Counted from the stretch's first letter, positions 34,579 through 45,187 are shown. The stretch: DNA of 64,000 bases from Ferranicluibacter rubi (GCF_011603255.1 NZ_JAANCM010000001.1:248001-312000); one strand, 5' to 3'. Numbers and translations: made by a program. Notes: generated by a model not told the origin, from the sequence alone.

Positions 34579-37113
34579 TCAGCCCTTGACCGGCTCTCCC
34601 GGGAGGCCCGCCGCGCGGGCCGTTTCCCGGTCCTTCCACCAGCGGCTGAGGAACAGCAGGATCGGGCCGCCGATATAGATCGACGACGTGGTCGCGACGA
34701 TGACGCCGAAGATCATCGGCCAGGCGAAGCTCTTCACCGCGTCGCCGCCCCAGATGGCCATGGGAACCAGCGAGAAGGCCGTCGCCATGGAGGTGAAGAT
34801 GCATCGCGCGAGAACCTGGTTGATCGACATGTCGATCAGCTCGGAGAAAGGCATCGACTTGTACTTGCGCAGGTTTTCTCGCATGCGGTCGTAGACCACG
34901 ACCTTGTCGTTGACGGAGTAGCCGATCATCGTCAGCACCGCGGCGATGGCCGTGAGGTTGAAGTCGATCCCCGTCAGCGCGAAGAAGCCGATGGTCTTGG
35001 TGATGTCGAGCAGCAGAACCGCAATGGCGCCCACGGCAAAGTGCCATTCGAACCGCCACCAGATGTAGATCAGGATCGCGAGCATGGCGAGCGACACGGC
35101 GAGGAAGCCGGAACGTGCAAGCTCCGCACTGATCGTCGGACCCACCACTTCCGTACGCTCGAACGAGGCATCCGGAATGGAGCTCGCGACGGCGCCCTTG
35201 ATGGCGTTCAATGCGACCGTTTGTTCCTGCTCGCCGCCCGGCTGACGCTGAACGCGGATGAGAACCGAGGTGCCCTGGCCGAATTCCTGCAGCGCGACTT
35301 CGCCAAGGTTCAGGCCTTCGAGGTTTTCGCGCAGCTTGGGCAGGTCGAGCGTCGTCTTCGACGTGGTCTCCACCTGAATACCGCCGACGAAATCGATCCC
35401 GTAGTTCAGGCCCGGCGTGAAGAACAGGATGATGGAGCTGATCGACAGGAAGGCCGACGTCGCGATGGCGATGTAGCGGCCGCGCATGAAGGAGAAGTGC
35501 GGCAGATGCCGGACCTTGCCGAACAGCCACGGGATGTCGAGCTTCTTCATCTTCCGGCGTACAACCACTTCGCGCATCATCAGGCGGACGACGGTGATGG
35601 AGGTGAACATGGAGATGACGATGCCGAGCATCATGGTGACGGCGAAGCCACGGACCGGGCCGGAGCCGAAGGCAAACAGCAGCACGGTGCCCGCAAGCGT
35701 CGTGACGTTGCTGTCGATGATGGTGGCATAGGCCTTGTTGAAGCCGACATCGAGCGCCTTCATGGCGCCGGCACCGGCTGCGGTCTCTTCCCGGATACGG
35801 GCGTTGATGAGGATGTTGGCGTCGACCGCCATGCCGATGCCGAGAATGATACCGGCAATACCGGGCAGCGTCAGCGTGGAGCCGAGCATGCCGAGCACGC
35901 CGATCGTCAGGATCGTGTGCAGCAGCAGGCCGATATTGGCGATCATGCCCCAGGAGCCGTAGAGCACGAGCATGAGCGTGACGACGAGGATGAAGCCGGC
36001 GATGCCGGTGAAGATGCCCATGCGGATCGAGTCGGAGCCAAGGTTCGGGCCGACGGAGCGTTCCTCGATGATGGTGAGCGGCGCCGGCAGAGCGCCCGAG
36101 CGCAGGAGTGCGGAGAGAACGGTGGCTTCCTGGGCGGTGAAGTTGCCCGAGATCTGGCCCTGCCCGCCAAGGATCGGCTCGCGGATGACGGGTGCCGTCA
36201 GCACCTTGCCGTCGAGCACGATGGCGAAGGGCTTACCGACATTGTCGCGAGTGATTTCGGCGAACTGGCGTGCGCCCTGTGCGTCGAAGGAGAAGGAGAC
36301 GATCGGCTCGTTGGTCTGCTGGTTGAAGCCAGCCTTGGCGTCGGCAAGACGCTCGCCGGAAATGGCGACGCGGGTCTCGACGGCATATTTCGCCGGATCG
36401 TTGGCGCCGACGAGGATATCGACGCCGCGCGGCGCGACACCGTTCGGATCGACCGTCTGGTCGACCATGTGGAAGCTCATCTGGGCGGTGGAGCCGAGAA
36501 GCTGACGCAGGCGCGTCGGGTCCTGCAGACCCGGCAGCTGGACGAGGATGCGGTCCGAGCCGACGCGCTGGATGAGCGGTTCGGCGACGCCGACCTGGTC
36601 GACGCGGCGACGGATGATCTCGAGGCTCTGATCGACGGCAGCCGTCATGCGCTCGTCGAGGCCGGCCTGGGTCAGGCGCACGGTAATGGCGGCGTCAGTG
36701 CTGGTGACGTCGATATCGGAAGACGACGTGCCGAAGCCGAGCGGGCTTGCGGGAGCGGCGAGCGCGTTGATCTTCGGAGCCACGCGGCCGCGGGCGTCCA
36801 CATCGGCGATCGTGACGACGATGGCGTCGCCGGCGATGCGGGCGGAGGAGACGGGCACGCGCTCGGTGCGCAGCACGCCGCGAATGTCATCCAGAAGCGT
36901 GTTCAGCCGGGCCTGCCGCAGGCCGGCGGCATCGACTTCGAGCACGAGATGAGAGCCGCCCTTGAGGTCGAGACCGAGGGTGACCGGCTTGACCGGGAGA
37001 TAGGCGGCATAACGCTGCTGCGTTTCCACCGAGAGAACGTTGGGAAGCGCCGCGATGATCCCGAAGAGGGTAATCGCGACATAGGCCAGAATGGCCCATT
37101 TCGATGTGCGCAT
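34579..37113 (-). CDS. secDF: Protein translocase SecDF fusion
   Basis: An 844-residue fused SecD-SecF of the RND superfamily, with about twelve membrane helices. The SecD part has an N-terminal helix, a large periplasmic domain (about 25-340, PVTLGLDLKGGSHLVLEVD; SDRILVQLPGLQDPTRL), then helices with GMAVDANILINARIREE. The SecF part starts near residue 535 (FTPGLNYGIDFVGGIQVE) and includes GYSVNDKVVVYDRMREN. It uses the proton gradient to help proteins complete export through SecYEG. SecDF fusion is usual in Rhizobiales. The ATG at 37113 has GGAA upstream. Confidence 0.95.
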   Translation of the reverse strand: MRTSKWAILAYVAITLFGIIAALPNVLSVETQQRYAAYLPVKPVTLGLDLKGGSHLVLEVDAAGLRQARLNTLLDDIRGVLRTERVPVSSARIAGDAIVVTIADVDARGRVAPKINALAAPASPLGFGTSSSDIDVTSTDAAITVRLTQAGLDERMTAAVDQSLEIIRRRVDQVGVAEPLIQRVGSDRILVQLPGLQDPTRLRQLLGSTAQMSFHMVDQTVDPNGVAPRGVDILVGANDPAKYAVETRVAISGERLADAKAGFNQQTNEPIVSFSFDAQGARQFAEITRDNVGKPFAIVLDGKVLTAPVIREPILGGQGQISGNFTAQEATVLSALLRSGALPAPLTIIEERSVGPNLGSDSIRMGIFTGIAGFILVVTLMLVLYGSWGMIANIGLLLHTILTIGVLGMLGSTLTLPGIAGIILGIGMAVDANILINARIREETAAGAGAMKALDVGFNKAYATIIDSNVTTLAGTVLLFAFGSGPVRGFAVTMMLGIVISMFTSITVVRLMMREVVVRRKMKKLDIPWLFGKVRHLPHFSFMRGRYIAIATSAFLSISSIILFFTPGLNYGIDFVGGIQVETTSKTTLDLPKLRENLEGLNLGEVALQEFGQGTSVLIRVQRQPGGEQEQTVALNAIKGAVASSIPDASFERTEVVGPTISAELARSGFLAVSLAMLAILIYIWWRFEWHFAVGAIAVLLLDITKTIGFFALTGIDFNLTAIAAVLTMIGYSVNDKVVVYDRMRENLRKYKSMPFSELIDMSINQVLARCIFTSMATAFSLVPMAIWGGDAVKSFAWPMIFGVIVATTSSIYIGGPILLFLSRWWKDRETARAAGLPGEPVKG

Positions 37114-37202
37114 GAAGGGTTTCCAATATCGTCCGCCCTGAACCCCTGATGGGTGCGGCGGGTCGTGAAGGCAAAGGGTATGACGCGCAAGGGGCCGGCG
37201 CG

Positions 37203-37688
37203 TCAGCGGCCGAACGACGCCCGAACCGGTGGCGCCCGGGCCTCGGCGGCCTCGGAGACACCGCCGTCAAGACGATGGCTGCGGCCTGAAGGGGCGCTAA
37301 CGGTGACCGGATGGAGAAGCGCTGGTGTGCGGAAGACCGGGAGGAAGAACGGGTCGGGACCGCCGGGAACGGGCTTTGCGTCCACGCGCTCGGCGGTGAA
37401 CCGGATGTCTGCCGGCTGCGCCGCCCGCAAAGCCTGACGGGAGAGCGCGGTATCGGCCGCGCGGCCATCCCTGTTCTCACGGTCGGAGACGTCGCCCGGT
37501 CGCAAGGATGCGCCGGTTCCCGACGCGACGATCTGGGCAGATGCGACGAGCGGCATCGCGAGCACGGCGGCAAACAGCCAGAACAGCGCCAGAAGCCTGG
37601 TCGAGGCTCCCCACACTGCCCGGCGCCATTCCTGGCGGCCCTGTCGCCATAGCTGGCGGCGGCTTGTTCTGCCGATCCCGTCGTTCAC
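37203..37688 (-). CDS. Hypothetical secreted or membrane-anchored protein
   Basis: A 161-residue frame beginning with GTG at 37688, with AAGGA seven to eight bases upstream. After a basic N-terminus (about 28 residues) there is a clear hydrophobic segment LLALFWLFAAVLAMPLVASAQ that looks like a signal peptide. The rest is polar and low in complexity with no known domain. I do not recognise it. It is upstream of secDF in the same direction. An overlapping frame carrying the 9-residue repeats at its start is an alternative, so the gene model is uncertain. Confidence 0.42.
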   Translation of the reverse strand: MNDGIGRTSRRQLWRQGRQEWRRAVWGASTRLLALFWLFAAVLAMPLVASAQIVASGTGASLRPGDVSDRENRDGRAADTALSRQALRAAQPADIRFTAERVDAKPVPGGPDPFFLPVFRTPALLHPVTVSAPSGRSHRLDGGVSEAAEARAPPVRASFGR

Positions 37689-37707
37689 GGGCCTGTCCTT
37701 CCCTGCG

Positions 37708-37788
37708 GGTCGCGTCCCGGCGCTTGTTCAACGTGGTCGCGTCCCGGCGCTCCGTTGATTTGGTCGCGTTGCGGCGCTCCGTCGATGC
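37708..37788. repeat. Three tandem 27-bp direct repeats
   Basis: GGTCGCGTCCCGGCGCT begins at 37708 and recurs at 37735; a third copy at 37762 reads GGTCGCGTTGCGGCGCT. The period is exactly 27 bp, a multiple of three. Read on the minus strand in one frame it gives nine-residue units of the ERRDATxxx type. It lies just upstream of the GTG of the hypothetical secreted protein. Confidence 0.85.
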
Positions 37789-37876
37789 GGGCCTTACAAC
37801 CATTCCCGGCAACCAAAGTCAAATCACGCTCTATCCGCAGAGATGGCCGGAAGGCCAAGGCACGACGTTTGCCGCC

Positions 37877-38755
37877 TCAGCCGGCACTGCGCAAGAGCGG
37901 GCAAACCAGCCCGGTCGGGCCACCTTCGCACGGCACGCAGAGCGCGTCGCCCTCGAAGGTTTGAACCGTACAGCCAGCTGTCTCGAGCGCGGCCTGCGTT
38001 TTCGGATAGCCTGACAGCATCACCAGTTCGCCCGGCTTCAGCGCGAGAACCTGGAGACTGCCGCCATTGCTGGCATGGAACTCGTCGGCGGGAGCCTCGA
38101 CGAGGCTGATGCCCCACTCCTGCAGGATCTGGTAGAGCGCGACGGGAAGAAGCGGCGCGAAGACCAGCGCCAGATCGCGCCTCAAGGGGCTGACGATCGA
38201 GGACAGGTGGAAGCAGGCATCGTCGCCATTCCAGAGCGGCACGTCGTAGCTGAGGGCATCGACGCCTTGTGCGGCAAGAATCGTCGCTAGCTGGGCAATG
38301 CCTTCGTCATTGGTGCGCAATCCGCGGCCGATGAGCAACGTTTCCGCATCCAGCCAGACGACATCGCCGCCCTCGACCGTGCCAAAACCGTCGATGCGGC
38401 CGAGAATCGGAATGCCCGCCTTCTTGCAGGCGGCTTCGTGCAGCGCGACTTCCTTGCGCCGCTCCGCCTTGCCCGGCCGCAGGAGGACCGCGCCATGTGG
38501 CGTCATCAACAGCGGATCCTGCGTGAACATCGCATCGGCGAGACCGTCGCCTCTGTCCTCGATCCAGAGGATTTCGGCACCGGATTGCTCCACGAAGTTT
38601 GCAAAGTCGCCATATTGACGGATGGCTTTTTCAGCGTCGAAAGCCGCACCATAATGCCACGTGGCGGCGTCGGCATCGATGAGGCTTTTCGCCGGGCGGC
38701 GCATGAGGACGCGCTTGAGGGGGGCCGACATATCCCGAACGCCGAATTCCGCCAT
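37877..38755 (-). CDS. Arginine deiminase/amidinotransferase-fold protein, catalytic Cys apparently absent
   Basis: A 292-residue protein of the guanidino-group-modifying superfamily (arginine deiminase, dimethylarginine dimethylaminohydrolase, amidinotransferases). The TQDPLLMTPHGAVLL, GTVEGGDVVWLD (Glu-x-Gly-Asp) and DDACFHLSSI (catalytic His) segments are present. The C-terminal motif, usually GGPTCLT with the nucleophilic Cys, reads GGPTGLVCP with Gly282 at that position; Cys273, Cys276 and Cys285 lie nearby. It may be a non-catalytic relative, or use another Cys. The ATG at 38755 has AGGAG upstream. It appears to be a single-gene transcript. Confidence 0.8.
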   Translation of the reverse strand: MAEFGVRDMSAPLKRVLMRRPAKSLIDADAATWHYGAAFDAEKAIRQYGDFANFVEQSGAEILWIEDRGDGLADAMFTQDPLLMTPHGAVLLRPGKAERRKEVALHEAACKKAGIPILGRIDGFGTVEGGDVVWLDAETLLIGRGLRTNDEGIAQLATILAAQGVDALSYDVPLWNGDDACFHLSSIVSPLRRDLALVFAPLLPVALYQILQEWGISLVEAPADEFHASNGGSLQVLALKPGELVMLSGYPKTQAALETAGCTVQTFEGDALCVPCEGGPTGLVCPLLRSAG

Positions 38756-39374
38756 GGTGTCTCCTGTCTGGGCACAGCACCCGACAGCGCGGCATGCATC
38801 ATATAGCGCATCATAGGCAGGATATGGACGGCAGCAAGGCCGACGAAAAAGGGCCGCAGGACGGGACGATCCTGCGGCTCAAAATCGGGACAGTCTATCA
38901 GGCGACACCGCAAGCACGGTGTCGATGGCTGACCATAGCCGACGGCCCTCAGCATCGGCTTAAGCGGTTCGGGACAATTTTACGGATCGTGGTATTTCCA
39001 TCCCTTGGTCTTTCGCTTCTACAGCGCCGTGCGTCATATATGACGCACTCAGGTTCGCTGTAGCACTTTGTATCTTCTGCATAATTTTATCCTGAAATCG
39101 ATTTCGATTTAAGGAATTATGCAGTAGGCTGCAGCTTCGCTCAAGATTGCGACGATATCTCTTGCCACATGCCGGCGGGCATACGGCATCCAGCATGTCC
39201 GCACCCATGCGGATCCCGATCCGCCCGCCGGCATTCCCCTCCCTCCTCATCATCAACGGCTGGCACGCGTCGTCAGCGACGGGATCATTTTCCCCTTGCC
39301 TCGGTTCATATGTCAGGCGACATGCGTTACGACCGCGCCGGTCGTTTCGGCGGATGGCGAGAAGGATGGTAGCG
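38756..39374. other. Intergenic region dominated by palindromic repeats
   Basis: This 619-bp gap between divergent genes holds the composite palindromic element at 39019-39124. The remainder (38756-39018 and 39125-39374) shows no gene with a ribosome site or normal composition. Promoters for both flanking genes should lie here but are not evident. Confidence 0.55.
39019..39124. repeat. Composite palindromic intergenic repeat
   Basis: Outer arms CTACAGCG/CGCTGTAG (39019-39026, 39056-39063) enclose the perfect 20-bp palindrome GTGCGTCATATATGACGCAC (39029-39048). Next to it, CTGCATAATT/AATTATGCAG arms (39077-39086, 39115-39124) enclose GAAATCGATTTC (39094-39105). This nested double-palindrome layout parallels the element at 2062-2161, although the sequences differ. 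Confidence 0.8.
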
Positions 39375-39689
39375 ATGAAAACGGCGGCAGAATGCCAATC
39401 GATGGCGGATATCCGGACGGAGATCGATCGGCTTGACGAGACCCTCATGCAGCTTCTGGCAGAACGCTGGAGCTATATCGGCAGGGCGGGCGAGATCAAG
39501 ACGAAAGCCGGCCTTCCCGCCGACATCCCAAGCCGCGTCGATGAGGTCCGCGCCAATGTCCGCCGCCACGCCGCCGATCTCGGCCTCGATCCTGCATTCT
39601 ACGATGCGATCTGGGCACAGCTGATCCGCCACAGCATTGTGCGGGAGGAAGAAATTCTCGCGCCGCAGGGGCCCCATTCAGGGACCTGA
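39375..39689 (+). CDS. Chorismate mutase, AroQ (type II) class
   Basis: A 104-residue all-helical chorismate mutase. The pattern MADIRTEIDRLDETLMQLLAERWSYIGRAGEIK covers the first helix with the family Arg and Lys positions, and ILHS-like IRHSIVREEEIL closes the domain. It converts chorismate to prephenate for phenylalanine and tyrosine. The start at 39375 (MKTAAE) has AAGG nine bases upstream; ATG at 39366 is a possible alternative. It converges on the aminotransferase gene. Confidence 0.9.
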   Translation: MKTAAECQSMADIRTEIDRLDETLMQLLAERWSYIGRAGEIKTKAGLPADIPSRVDEVRANVRRHAADLGLDPAFYDAIWAQLIRHSIVREEEILAPQGPHSGT

Positions 39690-39722
39690 CACAACCTCAA
39701 GCCCCTTCGGTGCATTCCGGGA

Positions 39723-40931
39723 TCAGAGCGCGGCGATATAGCTCGCGAGCCTGTCGGCTGCGGTGCGGATGTGGAGCGGATCACGTAGGAAACAGGCGCG
39801 CATGAAGCCCGCCCCGCCTGCACCGAACGCCGTGCCGGGTGCGAGGCCAACCAACGTCCGATCGACGATATCGAGCGCTGCCGCACGGACATCCGTGATG
39901 CCGTCGATCTTCAGGAAGGCATAGATGGCGCCATCCGGGCGCAGCGTTTCCACGCGGTTCGTCGCGATCAGCGCATCGCACAGAATATCGCGCGACATCG
40001 TTGCCTTGACGACGTTCTGGCGAGCGAATTCGTCGCCGTGATCGAGGGCGGCGCAGGCGCCGGCCTGGATGAAAGGTGCAACGCCGGAGGTGGAATACTG
40101 GATGAGGTTCTCGAGCGCCTGACCGATCTCTGCCGGAGCGACGATCCACCCTGCCCGCCAGCCGGTCATCGACCAGTTCTTGGAAAACGAGTTGACAAAA
40201 ATGATCCGGTCTTCGTCGTCCATCACGTCGAGGAAGGACGGCGCGCGGGCATCGGCGTAGAAGTAGAGCGCGTAGATTTCGTCGGCGATGATCCACAGCC
40301 CATGGCGGCGGGCGAGATCGAGAAGGGCGACGAGATCGGACTGCGTTGCCGTCCAGCCGGTCGGGTTCGACGGCGTGTTGACGAAGATCGCTTTGGTGCG
40401 CGGCGTGATCGCCGCCTCGATGCGACCGAGATCCAGCTGCCACTTGCCGTCCGTGAACGACAGGGGCACGCCGATGGCGCAGGCACCCGAAAGCTCGGCC
40501 GAGGCCGCGAAATTCGGCCAGGCCGGTGTGAGATAGAGAAGCTCGTCGCCCGGAGACGCCACGGCCTCGACCGAGAGCTTGATCGACTGCATGCCGGACC
40601 CGGTGACGAAGACATTGTCCATGCTGAGCGTCTTGTTGAAGTGCCGGTCATAATAGCGGACGATCGCCTGACGCAGCTCGGGGATGCCGCGCTGCCAGGT
40701 ATAAAAGGTCTCGCCCGCCGTCAGGGATGCCCGTGCCGCCTGCGAGATGAAGTCCGGCGTCGGCAGATCGCCCTCGCCCACCCAGAGCGGAATGAGCCCT
40801 TCGCGACCGCGCGCATAGTTCACGACCTCGACAATGCCGCTCTGCGGTGCGGCGAGCGCCCGGGCGCTGAGGCCGGTTGCGGCGGCGGTTGAACCGCGGG
40901 AAGACTGGGGAAGCGACGAGAATGACGACAT
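39723..40931 (-). CDS. Class I/II pyridoxal-phosphate aminotransferase
   Basis: A 402-residue fold-type I aminotransferase resembling aspartate/aromatic aminotransferases. The PLP lysine is Lys251 in NSFSKNWSMTGWRAGW; VNTPSNPTGW and DEIYALYFY are the other cofactor-binding segments, and RACFLR near the C-terminus holds the substrate-carboxylate Arg. The substrate is not clear. The start at 40931 (MSSFSS) lacks a strong Shine-Dalgarno, and the first 25 residues are Ser/Ala-rich, so a slightly shorter protein is possible. Confidence 0.88.
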   Translation of the reverse strand: MSSFSSLPQSSRGSTAAATGLSARALAAPQSGIVEVVNYARGREGLIPLWVGEGDLPTPDFISQAARASLTAGETFYTWQRGIPELRQAIVRYYDRHFNKTLSMDNVFVTGSGMQSIKLSVEAVASPGDELLYLTPAWPNFAASAELSGACAIGVPLSFTDGKWQLDLGRIEAAITPRTKAIFVNTPSNPTGWTATQSDLVALLDLARRHGLWIIADEIYALYFYADARAPSFLDVMDDEDRIIFVNSFSKNWSMTGWRAGWIVAPAEIGQALENLIQYSTSGVAPFIQAGACAALDHGDEFARQNVVKATMSRDILCDALIATNRVETLRPDGAIYAFLKIDGITDVRAAALDIVDRTLVGLAPGTAFGAGGAGFMRACFLRDPLHIRTAADRLASYIAAL

Positions 40932-41038
40932 GGCTGGCTGCGGTCCGGTTGACGACGACCCGGACGTCCTAGACCCTTTCGACCGGACGATCACGCGATA
41001 ATCGCTGGCCGTCCGATCGATTTTCGTGATGGATCGGC

Positions 41039-41476
41039 TTAAACGCGCGGTGCGCGCAGCAGGTCGCGGATTTCGGTCAGCAGCTGGACGTCTGCCGGCG
41101 GCGGAGCCTGCTCTTCCTTGCCCTCGCGCTTGTCGCGCTCGACGGAGGCGCGCAGCCTGTTCACGCCCTTGATCATCATGAAAATGATCCAGGCGAGGAT
41201 AAGGAAGTTGATGAAAACGGTGATGAAATTGCCGTAGGCGAAGATGGCGCCCTGCTCGCGCGCCTGCGCCAGCGTCGTCGCCGTCACATTGCCGCTGAGG
41301 ACGAGGAAATAGTTGGAGAAATCGAAGCCGCCGCCCGTCAGCGCGCCGACGACCGGCATGACGAGGTCGTTGACGACGCTGTCGACGATCTTGCTGAAGG
41401 CCGCGCCGATGATGACACCGACGGCCAGATCCATCACGTTGCCGCGGGCGATAAATTGCTTGAACTCGTTCAACAT
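41039..41476 (-). CDS. mscL: Large-conductance mechanosensitive channel MscL
   Basis: A 145-residue MscL protein. The N-terminus [27 protein letters not shown] is the conserved amphipathic helix and first membrane segment, a second segment is near residues 75-100, and a charged cytoplasmic helix ends the protein. It forms a pentamer that opens under osmotic downshock. The ATG at 41476 has AAAGGAG upstream. Transcribed away from the sensor kinase gene. Confidence 0.96.
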   Translation of the reverse strand: MLNEFKQFIARGNVMDLAVGVIIGAAFSKIVDSVVNDLVMPVVGALTGGGFDFSNYFLVLSGNVTATTLAQAREQGAIFAYGNFITVFINFLILAWIIFMMIKGVNRLRASVERDKREGKEEQAPPPADVQLLTEIRDLLRAPRV

Positions 41477-41689
41477 CCCAACTCTCCTTTGACGTGCACC
41501 GGACGCTCCGGACCCCGATACACAACCTATCGTCCTCTTCGCGAAAGAAAAGCCGTAACCGCACGCTTTCGTGATCCCTGTCTTTCGATCCGAGCCGGGC
41601 TTCGACTTAAGACGAAAGCCAAGGCAATTCTCTTGGGCGTGCCTTTGGCCTATGCTTGAGAAGAGGGACGCAAGCAGAGGGAGGGACCC

Positions 41690-44600
41690 ATGCTATCCGG
41701 CACGGTCGTCTTCGCGGCCGCATTCACCTATCTGCTGCTTCTTTTTGCCGTTGCCACCTATGGCGACCGCAAGGCGGCGTCCAGTGGTCTTGCCGCCCGT
41801 GGCCGGCCCCTCGTCTATGCCTTCAGCCTGGCGATCTACTGCACCAGCTGGACCTATTTCGGCGGCATCGGCCTTGCGGCAGAGCGGGGGCTGGAATTCA
41901 CCGGCATCTATATCGGCCCGATCCTCATGTTTACCGTAGGCCTGCCGATCATCCGCCGCATCACCACGCTGGCCAAATCGCAGAAGCTGACATCGGTCGC
42001 CGATTTCATGGCGGCGCGCTACGGCAAGAACCCCACGGTCGCCGGCATCGTCGCGCTGATTTCGCTGGTCGGCGCCATTCCCTACATCGCCTTGCAGCTA
42101 AAAGCCGTGTCGAGCTCCATGGCCGTGCTGGTCGACACGCGGCCCTACGGGCTCGACAGCGGAACGACGTTCATCGATCTGCCGCTGCTCGTCACGCTGT
42201 TTCTCGCCTGCTTTGCCATCGTCTTCGGCACCCGCCATACGGATGCGACGGAGCATCAGGACGGGCTGATCCTCGCCATCGCCATGGAATCCGTCGTCAA
42301 GCTCGTGGCGCTGGTCACCGTCGGGCTTTATGTCGTCTTCTTCCTGTTCGATGGCCCGGCCGACATGCTGGCCCGCGCCCGGGAAAACAGCGCCGTCATG
42401 GAGGCCCTGACCTACAGCACGCCGATGGCGCGGTGGATCGTGCTCACCCTCCTCTCGGCCATCGCCATCATCATGCTGCCGCGGCAGTTCCATGTGACGG
42501 TGGTGGAGAACCGGACGCCGGGCGAGCTGCGGATGGCGGGCATCCTGTTTCCGCTCTATCTCGTCGGCATCAATCTCTTCGTCCTGCCGGTTGCCATCGC
42601 GGGCATGCTGACGTTCCAGGGGAACGGCGTTGCCGATCTCTACCTCCTGACGCTGCCGCTGTCGCACGATCTGCCGGTTCTCACGCTCGTCGCCTTCATC
42701 GGCGGTTTTTCGGCCGCCACCGCCATGGTCATCGTCGCCTCCGTCGCGCTGTCGATCATGCTGTCGAACGACATCGTCATGCCGATCTTCCTGCGGCGTA
42801 ACCTGACCGGGCGCGGGCGCTCCAAGGATGTCGGCGCCACGCTGCTCAACGTTCGCCGGACGGCGATCTTCGCCGTGCTGCTGCTCGGCTACGGCTATTA
42901 TCGCGCGGCCGACATGAGCGCCGGTCTCGCCTCACTCGGCCTTCTGTCTTTTGCGGCGATCGCCCAGATGGCGCCGGCCATGTTCGGCGGGCTTGTCTGG
43001 CGGCAGGCGAATGCGCGCGGCGCCATTGCCGGCATGACCATCGGTTTCTTCGTCTGGGCCTACCTGCTCTTCCTGCCGAGCCTTGGCGGTCCCGACAATT
43101 CGCAGGTCGCAGCGACCATTCTCGGCTTCCTGTTTCCCTTTGCCGAGATGTTCACCGCGCAGACCGCCGATCCGCTGGTCAACGCCACGGCGCTCAGCCT
43201 GCTCTTCAACACGACCGCCTATGTGCTCTTCTCGCTGTCGCGGTCGCCGAAGCCGCTGGAGCGGCTGCAAGCGGGGTTCTTCATCCACCGGGCGTCGCGC
43301 ACGGAACGCGCCTTTCGCGGTCGCAAGACCAAGATCACCGTGCTCGACCTGAAAAGCACCATCGCGCGCTATCTCGGCGAGGAGCGCATGCAGCGGTCGT
43401 TCGAGACCTATGCGAAGAAGAGCGGGCGGCGGCTCGAAGACGGGCAGCCGGCCGACATGGCGCTCATCCATTTCTCCGAACAGATCCTCGGCAGCGCCAT
43501 CGGCTCGTCCTCGGCCCGCCTCGTGCTGTCGCTCGTCCTGCAAAGGCTTGACGATACCTCGCCGGACACCGCTATCCTGCTCGATCAGGCCAGCGAAGCG
43601 CTGCAATACAATCAAGACATGCTGCAAACGGCGCTCTCGCAGATGGATCAGGGCATTGCCGTCTTCGACAGTTCCAACCACCTGATCATCTGGAACCGAC
43701 GTTTCCGCCAGCTGCTCGATCTGCCGGAGGCTTCGGGCCAGGTTGGCTTTCCGCTGTCGGAGATCGTCGCGATCCTGACGCAGCGGGGAGACCGGGTGCG
43801 CGATGGCGAGCCGGCTTTGCTGACGAGCTTTCTGGTCCTCGACAAGCCGTTTCAACTGGTCCTTTCGGGCGGCGAGCGGATCATCGAGGTGCGCAGCAAT
43901 GCGATGCCGGACAAGGGGCTGGTGACCACCTATACCGACATCACCCAGCGCGTGGCCGCCGACATGGCGCTGCTGCAGGCCAACGAAACGCTGGAAGCGC
44001 GCGTCGCCGAGCGCACCGCGGAACTGACGCGGGTGAACCGCGAGGTGGCGGAAGCGCGCGCGGCGGCCGAAGAGGCCAACAACGGCAAGACGCGCTTCTT
44101 CGCCGCGGCAGGCCACGACATCCTGCAGCCGCTGAACGCCGCGCGGCTCTATTCCTCCTCACTGGTCGAGCGGCTGGGCGCCTCCGAAAACCGGCTTCTC
44201 GTCCAGAACATCGATTCCTCGCTGGAGTCCGTCGAAGCTATTCTCGGTGCCGTGCTCGATATTTCCCGGCTCGACACGGGCGCGATGAAGGCGCGACTGC
44301 AGACCGTGCCGCTCGACGACTTCCTCCGGCGGATCGAGACGGATTTTGCACCCGTGGCCAAGGCGAAGGGACTGACGCTCACCGTCATGCCGACTTCGCT
44401 CAGCGTTCGCACCGACCCGAACCTCCTGCGCCGGCTGGTGCAGAACCTCGTGTCGAACGCCGTGAAATATACGCCGAGCGGTCGCGTGCTGGTGGGTGTG
44501 CGGAGGCGTGGTGCGGAGGCGGTGATCGAGGTCATCGATTCCGGCATCGGCATTCCCGCCTCGAAATTCCGCACGGTGTTCAAGGAGTTCGCGCGACTGG

Positions 44601-45187
44601 AGGAAGGCGCGCGGACGGCCTCCGGCCTCGGACTGGGCCTCTCGATCGTGGACCGCATCTCGCGCGTCCTGCATCACGGCGTCGATCTGCAGTCGGTTCC
44701 CGGCAAGGGCACGCGGTTCCGGGTAACGCTGCCGATCGAGGCGGGCGCGGTGCGGCCAGTGGGGGCCGTTGCGGATATCGCGGCCTCCGGTCCTGCCGCG
44801 CCGATGAACGGGCTGGCCGTGCTCTGCATCGACAATGAGCCACGGATCCTCGAAGGCATGCGCAGCCTTCTGGAAAACTGGGGATGCCGTGTAATGACCG
44901 CAGCTTCGGCAGATGCGTGGCTGTCGGGCGATATCGGCGACATGCCGGATACGATCATCGCTGACTACCATCTCGATCACGCGACGGGGATCGACGCCAT
45001 CCGTGACATCCGGGCTGCCTGCGGTCACAAGGTGCCGGCGCTCCTGATCACCGCGGACCGGTCGGTCGAGGTGCGCGCTGCGGCCGAGCGCGACGGGATT
45101 GCGCTACAGAACAAGCCGGTGCGGCCCGCCGCGCTACGGGCGTGGCTGACGCGCTCGGCAGCGATGCCGAAGGCGGCGGCCGAATGA
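41690..45187 (+). CDS. Sodium:solute symporter-fused hybrid histidine kinase (CrbS/MxtR-like)
   Basis: A 1165-residue inner-membrane sensor. Residues 1-540 form a sodium:solute symporter (SLC5-like) domain with about thirteen helices; 560-625 match the STAC linker region; a PAS-like domain is near 645-740; a HisKA with His809 in [15 protein letters not shown]; a HATPase with [11 protein letters not shown] and DSGIGIP; and a C-terminal receiver with Asp1092. This architecture is that of CrbS/MxtR kinases, which control acetate use and related pathways with a LuxR-type regulator. A LuxR-type regulator gene lies convergently next door. The ATG has GGGAGGG upstream. Confidence 0.9.
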   Translation: MLSGTVVFAAAFTYLLLLFAVATYGDRKAASSGLAARGRPLVYAFSLAIYCTSWTYFGGIGLAAERGLEFTGIYIGPILMFTVGLPIIRRITTLAKSQKLTSVADFMAARYGKNPTVAGIVALISLVGAIPYIALQLKAVSSSMAVLVDTRPYGLDSGTTFIDLPLLVTLFLACFAIVFGTRHTDATEHQDGLILAIAMESVVKLVALVTVGLYVVFFLFDGPADMLARARENSAVMEALTYSTPMARWIVLTLLSAIAIIMLPRQFHVTVVENRTPGELRMAGILFPLYLVGINLFVLPVAIAGMLTFQGNGVADLYLLTLPLSHDLPVLTLVAFIGGFSAATAMVIVASVALSIMLSNDIVMPIFLRRNLTGRGRSKDVGATLLNVRRTAIFAVLLLGYGYYRAADMSAGLASLGLLSFAAIAQMAPAMFGGLVWRQANARGAIAGMTIGFFVWAYLLFLPSLGGPDNSQVAATILGFLFPFAEMFTAQTADPLVNATALSLLFNTTAYVLFSLSRSPKPLERLQAGFFIHRASRTERAFRGRKTKITVLDLKSTIARYLGEERMQRSFETYAKKSGRRLEDGQPADMALIHFSEQILGSAIGSSSARLVLSLVLQRLDDTSPDTAILLDQASEALQYNQDMLQTALSQMDQGIAVFDSSNHLIIWNRRFRQLLDLPEASGQVGFPLSEIVAILTQRGDRVRDGEPALLTSFLVLDKPFQLVLSGGERIIEVRSNAMPDKGLVTTYTDITQRVAADMALLQANETLEARVAERTAELTRVNREVAEARAAAEEANNGKTRFFAAAGHDILQPLNAARLYSSSLVERLGASENRLLVQNIDSSLESVEAILGAVLDISRLDTGAMKARLQTVPLDDFLRRIETDFAPVAKAKGLTLTVMPTSLSVRTDPNLLRRLVQNLVSNAVKYTPSGRVLVGVRRRGAEAVIEVIDSGIGIPASKFRTVFKEFARLEEGARTASGLGLGLSIVDRISRVLHHGVDLQSVPGKGTRFRVTLPIEAGAVRPVGAVADIAASGPAAPMNGLAVLCIDNEPRILEGMRSLLENWGCRVMTAASADAWLSGDIGDMPDTIIADYHLDHATGIDAIRDIRAACGHKVPALLITADRSVEVRAAAERDGIALQNKPVRPAALRAWLTRSAAMPKAAAE

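Noticed and set aside
35041-37149. A 702-codon plus-strand frame opposite secDF
   Set aside because: A shadow of the SecDF reading frame; secDF has all family motifs and a terminator on its own strand.
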